Shown here one piece after another: positions 8,680 to 16,025 of a stretch of DNA of 16,025 bases (position 1 is its first letter; each line of letters begins with the position of its first letter). The position numbers and the translations under genes were made by a program. The notes under the pieces were generated by a model that was given only the letters and a program-made list of their open reading frames with translations, ran no database searches and was not told where the DNA came from. The stretch is from positions 1 to 16,025 of the forward strand of contig JNEM01015912.1 of the NCBI GenBank assembly GCA_000697335.1. Direction: 5' to 3'. Origin of the DNA: Conidiobolus incongruus B7586. Its lineage: Eukaryota > Entomophthoromycota > Entomophthoromycetes > Entomophthorales > Conidiobolaceae.

Positions 8680-9003
8680 GTAATTAGAGTGAAAATTTCA
8701 TTGGATACAGACACAGAAATTAAAAAAAATGACAGTATAACAAATGCTTTAAATACAAGACACAAACTCTTCAGATGAATCGGTGTGTATGTGGTGTTCA
8801 AGAAAATATTATATGTTAAACTGAGTAAACTCGGTCAATTAGTGAAACTGCACACGCGATGTAACCTTGATGAAAACTATTTCAACCAATTGATAATAAA
8901 AAAATCATTCAAAAAAGCTTTATGATCATGGAACTTACCCCTTGTTCAATATTTAACAAGTCGGAGCACACTTTTAAAGAGATCCAACTATGCCATTAAC
9001 TAA
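8680..9003 (+). pseudogene. Mostly open, interrupted frame in a GC islet; family unknown
   Basis: One plus-strand frame runs 107 codons across an islet of 27-40% GC with only about two interruptions, far fewer than expected in this DNA. The stretch between them contains SKLGQLVKLHTRCNLDENYF, which looks like ordinary protein but matches nothing I know. It could be a decayed gene, a decayed mobile element, or chance. No promoter, start codon or partner frame supports a live gene. Confidence 0.2.
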
Positions 9004-9098
9004 ATTTAATCTAAATTCATCAATCCATTTAATTGAATGGATTTATTTTGCTTAATTTAATTAAGGATTTACGCTCTTTAGGCCGAATCGAGGAGCCT

Positions 9099-9108
9099 CA
9101 ATCCTCTA
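9099..9108 (+). repeat. First copy of a short diverged repeat (GAGG...CAATCCTCTA)
   Basis: The decamer CAATCCTCTA recurs at 10465-10474, and both copies are preceded by GAGG within 20 bases. Flanking bases look related with mostly C-to-T and G-to-A differences. This is too short to prove common origin. Confidence 0.25.
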
Positions 9109-9305
9109 TTTCAAAAATACAATACACGTCAAAATATCTAAATATAATTTTATATCGACCAAATATCATATAAAATGCCTATAATCAGAGAATCAGTTAA
9201 ATCATATCATTATGATTTTTTTTTCTCAAGCTCAATAAGGAAATGTTAATATTTATAATAGGTAATAAAACTAATTAAAATTAGAATTTAATTAATAATT
9301 CTCAT

Positions 9306-9600
9306 TGATATGAATATTGAGAATTCTAGCGATATTCATATTAATATCATTATAATAAAATCATAATATCTTGGCTCTATTCTTAATATAATTATAAATA
9401 GACTCTCTATGCTCGGTATCATATGTACATAGCTTTGCAAATTTATCATAATTTGGGAGCTGAGATACCTACAAGAGATGAAATCATAGTGGTCGAAGGA
9501 ATCTAGTGCTTTAGCTGGTGGGAAGTATTGATCAAATCAGATTAATTCAACCAAATATTCGGGTTAACATAGTCCACCATTTGAGAAGAAGCGAATTCAT
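9306..9600 (+). mobile_element. Possible decayed LTR-type relic
   Basis: The block starts with TG inside a 10-bp hairpin (9308-9341), has a strong TATAAATAGA at 9393-9402, then a segment ending in CA near 9448. A few bases on comes TGGGAGCTGAG, positioned like a primer-binding site. GC then rises to 33-40% up to 9600. This order resembles a small 5' LTR and the start of an internal region. There is no second LTR, no target duplication and no recognisable gag or pol, so if real it is an old broken fragment. It may equally be an unrelated islet with a TATA box. Confidence 0.2.
9308..9341. repeat. 10-bp inverted repeat ATATGAATAT / ATATTCATAT
   Basis: Perfect 10-base arms around a 14-base loop that itself contains the palindrome AGAATTCT. 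Confidence 0.65.
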
Positions 9601-10439
9601 TTTTACAATTGATTTAATAGTCTAAATTCTAACACTGAACATTCTTAAATTGTTGCGCATTTTTCCATCAAATTTTATTCCTAAAAATATTTCTATATAT
9701 TACTATATTAATAAAATTTAATTATTGATATATTTTTGTCTTCATACAATTTGACAAAAACCTGTTATATTTAGATTTATCAATCTATAGTAATTATTTT
9801 TATAAATTTTTATTAATTTTTGACTTATTTAATGGTCATATTTAAAATCAGTCCTTTTTAATATTAAATCAAAACAAAGTGACTTAGAAATTTCATCATA
9901 TAATACTGAAAAAATACTTAATTGAGTTTAAAATTACACAGTGGGGACTTTTAGTCAATTAAATTTGATTAAATATATAATAACTAATTCATCATTATGA
10001 TATAATTAATCGTACACTAAAATTTATATATCAATGAAGCAATATTTTTAATTAATTATTTTTATACTAATTTCATAATTTATTATCAAGCAGCATTTTT
10101 GAAATTCCATATCCGTTCATTTGATAAGCTTTACATAATTATTGAAATTAAATAAATTAAGATATTATTTTTTTTAATTTTAGCTAGATAAGAGGATAGA
10201 ATATTCTAGTTTTTTGTTATAAAAATATATTAATTGTAGTGTGTCTCAAATATTATAAAGATATATCATTAAATAAATTTGGGGGAATTCATTTATTCTT
10301 TCAACAATTGATTATATGTGATAATATTGAGTATATAAATCAAATTGTCTTATCAATATTATATAAATAGGAATAAAGAAAATATTGATACAAAAATAGT
10401 TGAATAGTTATCAAATTATATCTAATAATCATCAATATA
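9601..10439. other. AT-rich desert, no gene seen
   Basis: Long A/T stretches with stops in every frame. One 10-bp inverted repeat lies at 10321-10362. Confidence 0.65.
10321..10362. repeat. 10-bp inverted repeat ATAATATTGA / TCAATATTAT
   Basis: Perfect arms at 10321-10330 and 10353-10362 with a 22-base loop. All-AT-rich arms of this length are not rare here. Confidence 0.45.
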
Positions 10440-10650
10440 GAGCTAAGAATTAAATTGAGGCAATCAATCCTCTAAACCTATTTGCATGAAGTTAGGCGTA
10501 AAAAAGTAAAAAAAATCAACTCATATCTTTACAAAATAATCATCCAATTTACCCACCTTATAAAATTTAATTTTTATAATTATGACCCAACAAAGTCCAG
10601 TAATATTAAAGAGAGATGATGTCAAATATATAATTAATAATTTATGGATT

Positions 10651-10734
10651 TTATTTGGAGAAAATAATTAAATAATAATTGGAGCGCTTTCCCTTATTTG
10701 GGTATTTCACCACTCGGCCTTTCTTAAATCCCAT
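10651..10734 (-). other. Basic 27-residue open frame, unassigned
   Basis: An ATG-initiated frame encodes a Lys/Arg-rich peptide starting MGFKKGRVVKYPNKGKRS, in a locally GC-richer patch (about 10681-10740). The codon for the first ATG follows an in-frame TGA six codons upstream. The same bases include GGCCGAGTGG, like the A-box core of tRNA-Ser/Leu, but no T-arm follows. Length alone makes it unconvincing as a gene. Confidence 0.15.
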
Positions 10735-10740
10735 CTTTAT

Positions 10741-12540
10741 CACATTAAATCAAATTCAATTAATTTAAATGAATAAGTTAAAAAATTTCAAATATTTTTT
10801 CATGCATTAAATTTTAAAATTAATAGTATAAAAATATTATTAACTTGAATTAAAAAGAAATATAGTCTCTGATTATAAAATAAAAGTATGTCATAGTATT
10901 TTAATTCTAAATAAATTTAAATCATTATAATCATTTATATTAATGTAGTGATATATTCAAAATCAATAGCGTTGGTCAATATTTATTTGAATTCATTCTT
11001 GATTATTTGCATGATTTTAAATATGGAAATTTTTAACCTGGATATTTAAAATAATATTGTTTAATATTTGTATTTGATTTTATCTTTGATTTTTTTTAAT
11101 TAAGAATAATATTTAAATAAAATTTTAAATTCCAAGAAAAAAAAAGATTTAATATAAAAAACATGTATTTAAATTTGAATTTATTAAAATATAATATTTT
11201 TTTAAAAAAAAGTTAAATTCTCATATTTTATTTTAGATTAAATAGTGCAGCTTAAATTTAATATTAATAAAGAAAAAAAATATTAAATGATATTAATAAA
11301 CTACCTTATTTTAATATGTCCATATTTATATAATTAAAAAATATCAAATATATTGAATAATATTTTTAGTAATATAAAACTAGATTGAGTGTTTGTAGAA
11401 AAAATCATTTGGAGGAATTTTATATATTATATAAAAAGTGTTCAAACTCAAATTTTTTTTGTAAAAATTTGAAAGATTAAATTATTTAATATTTTATAAT
11501 ATTAAATTTCAAATTCAAATTATTTATAAATAAAATATTGAAAAATTTTATATAATAATATATTTGACATTTATATTATTATTAAAAACAATACTACTTA
11601 AATAACAACATTAATTTAATTTTATATTTGTTAAATTACTAAATAAAGTAAGCCGATAATAAATATTTAAATTAAAGGTCACAGATTTCTTATAGGAAAA
11701 ATTTAATATAAAACTCGAAATTATTGATTGTATTACCTAAATAACAGTACTAATTGCTAAATTATACAATTCACTCACTAATTTAATTATCTACCGTTAC
11801 AAATTATTAGAATAATCTTGTGTTTGTGTTCTATGAGGTGCTTTATCAGTTAAATGATTCAGTTTATGTATTAAATTAATTAGATAAAATATTCAGTGAA
11901 ATTTCACTGATTTTGTTAATTAGTGTGATAATGATATAATTTAAAATGTATTAATATTATAGTTCTATTTATTATTATTATATTCATTTTTTAATCTATC
12001 AAACATCCATTAATATAGAAATACAAAGTTAAACAAATATAACTATAGTACAGTTTAATAAATAAAACAAAAATTTATTAATATTAATGAAAAATAAATC
12101 TATGATATGGATACACTTATAACTTTATTATTTAATAAAATATTAGATTTTTCTGCACAGAGTTTTTGGTTTGATTAAATTGTAGATTACAAAAATTAAG
12201 CATCGGACTTGAAGTAAAGTCCCATTAAGTTTTCTGCCACTCAATCTATTATTCAACTAAAATCCTTTGATTAAAAATAATAGTTCAGCCAATTTTTGAT
12301 AATTATTTTTTTCTCAATATTGATTACTTTAATCGATCTGCAAATTAAATTTAATTGCAATTTTTACTGGTGTCTTTTATCAATTTTTTATTAAGATAAT
12401 GTATTATAAAATATTTAATGATAAAGCATCAATTAATCTTAATGAAATTTATGAATTAAAAGGATGATTTCTAATATATTCTACAGTAATGTGCATAATA
12501 ATTAACTTTTTGATTAATCATTTTTAGAGATGTCTCTATT
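10741..12540. other. AT-rich desert, no gene seen
   Basis: No frames, RNA genes or element ends stand out. AAGGTCAC at 11675-11682 matches the 2.6-kb direct repeat core. Confidence 0.65.
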
Positions 12541-12554
12541 AGGTAATATTAAAA

Positions 12555-12595
12555 GAGCGCTGTTTCTATATATAGTATGGTTACACTTAGCGCTC
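12555..12595. repeat. Hairpin with GC-rich stem GAGCGCT / AGCGCTC
   Basis: Perfect 7-base arms (12555-12561, 12589-12595) around a 27-base loop. The stem core AGCGCT is itself palindromic and occurs a third time at 10683-10688. GC-rich arms are unusual in this desert. The loop includes GGTTACACTT, shared with the 1.5-kb hairpin. Confidence 0.5.
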
Positions 12596-12720
12596 ACCAC
12601 AATCACTTTAAAAATATCGTAAAGTTTGACAGTTTAAGAACAAGTAAATTGATTGTTGTCCTTGAATTTATATTCAGGAAAGTTACCTACTGCCGAATCA
12701 TGGAATTTGATATAGATACC

Positions 12721-13435
12721 AAGATTAAATTAACTATAATATTTTTAAAATTAATTTGGTATAATTATTTTCATGCTATGTATATTAATTTATTTTAACT
12801 TGAATAATATGCTAATTAGCATGTTATCATTAACTATAGTTATTAAACTTAGGTGCTGTAATTTAACTTCATAAATTTTTTCGGTCAAGCTATATTATTT
12901 CCTTATCAAAATTTGTTTGTTCCCTTCCTAATTTGTAAATATCAAATATATATATATATTTTTAAGAACTTAGCTTTTTTTTCAAATTATTAAAAAAATT
13001 ATAATAATGAATATAATTTAATATTTTTATATAAAATAATATCTAATTTAATTGATATTGGATCTTTATACAATTTTATACTTTATACTTTACTGTATAA
13101 AATATTTTTTAAGTTTATATCATATCAAATTGAATAAAATAAAAATAAAAATTTTGAGGTTAAATTTTTTTTATTAATAAATATAATATATTAAAATAAT
13201 TATATTTAATATTAAATTGACTGGAGGTCAAAATAAAAATTTTTAACCTTGATATTTTGCAGAATTATTATTATTATTATTACTGAATAATTATTAAATA
13301 ATTTAAAGGTGAAAAATAAAATAATTGAATTATTAAAATTTGTTTAATAATTTTATTTTTAAATCTCATCAACTTTAATGTAACATTAAAATTAATTAAA
13401 TTTAAATCGCCAAATTTAAATTGATTTAGTGCGGG
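12721..13435. other. AT-rich desert, no gene seen
   Basis: Poly-A/T and TA-rich DNA, with a TA run near 12947-12959. Nothing codes. Confidence 0.65.
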
Positions 13436-13437
13436 AT

Positions 13438-13493
13438 TTACCATTTTTAGTATTGGAATTTACATCGGCAATACTAAAAAGAGTAAGTGGTAA
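13438..13493. ncRNA. Strong stem-loop, possible structured RNA or element fold
   Basis: TTTTTAGTATTG (13444-13455) and CAATACTAAAAA (13469-13480) pair perfectly over 12 bases around a 13-base loop containing ACATCGG. Directly outside, TTACCA (13438-13443) and TGGTAA (13488-13493) add 6 pairs across a 7-base one-sided bulge. This is the best hairpin in the window. Whether it is transcribed is unknown; it could also be a miniature inverted-repeat remnant. Confidence 0.35.
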
Positions 13494-13502
13494 TTGATTT
13501 GA

Positions 13503-13542
13503 AGATTTACAGATTTACAGATTTACAAATTTACAAATTTAT
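13503..13542 (+). repeat. Five tandem copies of an 8-bp unit (AGATTTAC)
   Basis: Three exact AGATTTAC units are followed by AAATTTAC and AAATTTAT. ATTTAC also occurs at 13436-13441 and 13458-13463 in the adjacent hairpin. Confidence 0.85.
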
Positions 13543-13739
13543 TTATAATAGATAAATAATTAAAATTGATAAAAATTATAAAGTCTGTAAGTAAAAAAAT
13601 TTAATAATTTTAAAATATTTTTTCATTATAATTTAACAAAAAAAATCAATTTAAATTAATTAATATAGGTTTGTTATAATAATTGAATTAAAATTATATA
13701 ATATTAATTATTTTCAATAATTTTTATAATCATTATTAA

Positions 13740-13760
13740 ATATATATATATATATATATT
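13740..13760. repeat. (TA)n microsatellite
   Basis: About ten TA units followed by TTCAAAAT, a border shared with the run at 14954. Confidence 0.85.
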
Positions 13761-14182
13761 CAAAATAGAATGAATTGGCTAAGAAAAATTATTTTCTATT
13801 AATTATTATTATTATATTCAAGTTTTTACTTATTTAATATACATACATTTGAATTATCTCAAAATTTTATTAATTTATTTAAAAAATATTATATTTTTTT
13901 TCAATATATTCCATTGAAAATAATTTTTAATGTATTATGAAATTATTAATATGAAATTATTATTATTATAATTATGATTACAAATAATAATGTAATTATG
14001 ATTTTGATAATGCCTATGATGTAGTCTAGTATTAGTTTTATTATAATATAATATGTATTTTAAATCTGTACCACATATATTTAGGTTTATTCACCTTATA
14101 AGTTAAATTAATATTCTGTACAACCATTTCGGTTTCCCTATTTTATCATTTTGTTAATTTGCAACAATAAATTTTTTGATAA
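13761..14182. other. AT-rich desert, no gene seen
   Basis: A/T runs and ATT/TTA microsatellite-like patches; no coding or RNA signal. Confidence 0.6.
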
Positions 14183-14299
14183 TTATATGATAATTTGTGC
14201 ATTAATGAACGATATTCATTCTTTGAAACTAAAATAATGACACCGAATAGTTTCAGAGAGCTTGCAGGCTTAGATATTCCTTTTAAAAATATATGCTAA
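14183..14299 (+). other. Short protein-like open frame in a GC islet, unassigned
   Basis: A 38-codon open run contains an internal ATG at 14237 followed by TPNSFRELAGLDIPFKN, in a line of about 37% GC. No family is recognised and no splice context is clear. It may be a relic or chance. Confidence 0.15.
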
Positions 14300-15329
14300 T
14301 GTATTCCTGCTATTATGATTCAGGTAAAACTGAAACTTTATGAATATATCCGCGAAATAATTTCAAGTAATAATTCTGCTAATTAATAGGTAGTATTAAC
14401 AACCTTAGAAAATTGAACTATTAAATATAAATTTAAATTGTGTATAAATTTATTCAGGGAACTTGATTAGCCTAATACTATTCCAAATTAAAAAATATTC
14501 TAATAAACCTAATTTAGAAATAATATCATCTTTTTTTATTGCAAGCTTGAATAAAATAAAACGAATATTATATTATTCAGAACCTATGCTTATTAATTTT
14601 AAAATAATATAAATCAAGAATAATATTAATACCAGAATTAAAATTAATTAAGAGTATAAAATAACACAATCATTAAGTTTCAAAAATACTGGTTAAAAAG
14701 AATAAACCTCATTCATATATTTATTCTGTACCCCGGATATTAAAATTTAATCAAATAACTCACAGGGTTCCTTAATTCATTAGATTAAAATAGCATTAAT
14801 GTTCTATTCACTTAATTATGATTGAAACTTTTTGTAACTTGTATTATTCAAATATATTTTAATTTCAAATACTTTTTTTTTGAAATTATTAATAACATCA
14901 ATTTGAAATTAACTAATAATGATTCATATATTTATACTTTTTGATTAAATATAATATATATATATATATATATATTCAAAATCAAATTCATTACCAATTA
15001 TATTTGAAATACCTAAACATTAATATTATATATAATATTTAAATGTTTTAAAAGTTATTTAATTACAATTATTATAAATTTATTTAATTTTTTTAATTAA
15101 TAAAACTAAATTTGGAATTAAATTAGAATTTTAAAATTTTTTTTTTAAAATTAAAAAAAAAATAAATAAATAGGAAAAACAATATAATTATTAATAAAAA
15201 TAAATATATTATAATATATTGGATTACAAAATATTATAAATTTCTATGTTAAAAGTTAGTAATATTATATTTAATAATTATCAATAAAATCTTTAAAACT
15301 ATTGATTAATTTGATTTTTTAGGTTTTGA
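14300..15329. other. AT-rich desert with TA run
   Basis: No gene seen. Poly-A/T and simple repeats dominate, especially 14860-15240. Confidence 0.65.
14954..14975. repeat. (AT)11 microsatellite
   Basis: An uninterrupted AT run ending in TCAAAATC. Confidence 0.85.
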
Positions 15330-15455
15330 AAAATAAATGTTATTTCAAATATAAGAAATAAGTGTGCTATTCCAAGTCTTATTAACTCTAAAAGGCCTTC
15401 AGCAATACTTGATTTATCCTTAATCAGTACTATTTGCTTTTTAATGAGTACCTAA
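15330..15455 (+). other. Short protein-like open frame in a GC islet, unassigned
   Basis: A 41-codon open run without an early ATG, containing CAIPSLINSKRPSAILDL, in a patch of higher GC. It includes the AAGGCCTT palindrome at 15392-15399. No family is recognised. Confidence 0.15.
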
Positions 15456-16025
15456 AAATTTTTTAAGGAGCTTATATCAAGGGAAATTAAAAAACAGTTT
15501 AGAATTAATATTTAACAAATAATTTATGGAATAATTAAATATTTGACAATAAGTTTCATTTTCCTCAATTTAAAATATCATATCATTTTCTATCAAGTCA
15601 ATATAATAGATTCATTTATTTTATCTAATAATTTGAATATATTTTATAAACAACATAAATTATTCAAATTTTTGAACTAATATTTTAATAAAATATATAT
15701 TTTATTATAGAATTTTTAAACCAATTTATTTTAAATAACTAGCATAATACTTATCTTAGATTATTTGATAATATTTTAATAAATATTTATTTAATTTCTT
15801 ATTAATATATTATTAATTAATTAATTCAAAAAGTGATAGTCATAATTTTAAATTATATTAGTAATTGCTTTTTTAGATATTAATTAAAATAATAAATATA
15901 TATATAATTTTAATTGAATACTATATAAATCAATATATTTTTATTTTATAAAATTTTTTAATTATTTTTCCACTTCAATAATTTTCAAATTTGAAATATT
16001 TATATTATTTATAATTCTTAAATAT
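15456..16025. other. AT-rich desert to window end
   Basis: Nothing recognisable; A/T runs with stops in all frames. Confidence 0.65.

Noticed and set aside
10700-10740. tRNA-Ser or tRNA-Leu gene
   Set aside because: Only the D-arm core is present; no anticodon arm, T-arm or paired acceptor could be found on the minus strand.
12577-12798. 73-codon plus-strand ORF as a real gene
   Set aside because: AT-biased composition in its second half, no motif, no promoter or neighbour; kept only as a weak lead.

Overview
The window looks like nuclear DNA from a fungus. Its only convincing gene encodes an intronless 488-residue NDT80/PhoG-type transcription factor (5314-6780, minus strand), a family typical of fungi. 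The low-complexity tails rich in Pro, Ser, His and Gln and the conserved core look most like proteins of early-diverging fungi (Mucoromycota or Zoopagomycota), but I cannot fix the genus from sequence alone. Relatives outside fungi (metazoan MYRF, amoebozoan homologues) exist, so the fungal assignment rests on the overall look of the DNA-binding core.

Layout. 1-5138 is an extremely AT-rich desert; many 60-base lines have only 1-10 G+C. 5139-7370 is a compositional island: the coding region reaches about 50% GC, and the 590 bp upstream of the start codon also stays well above the surroundings. 7371-16025 is again AT-rich desert. Scattered in the deserts are short islets of about 30-40% GC (near 1441-1680, 2570-2760, 3290-3510, 8680-9003, 9390-9600, 10440-10740, 12541-12720, 14183-14299 and 15330-15455). 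None gives a protein I recognise; some hold 27-107 codon frames that could be relics or chance.

Gene and control region. The upstream region of the NDT80-like gene reads as a well-formed promoter in the gene's own direction: several CCAAT boxes (7075-7288), two of them in a 19-bp near-perfect inverted repeat; a TATAAA at 6990-6995 about 80 bp downstream of the first CCAAT box; a pyrimidine-rich tract on the sense strand; and a leader with no AUG before the annotated start. A second, isolated inverted pair of the same CCAATCA motif lies at 3432-3463, with no gene next to it.

Other structure: a strong hairpin followed by an 8-bp tandem repeat (13438-13542), a hairpin with GC-rich stems (12555-12595), a 10-bp direct repeat CAAGGTCACG (2601-2627), a repeated GTTACACT motif, several AT palindromes and microsatellites, and a possible decayed LTR-type relic at 9306-9600. 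No rRNA, complete tRNA, CRISPR array or intact transposon was found. I saw no clear new multi-gene system; the promoter architecture and the sharp composition boundaries are the best leads.
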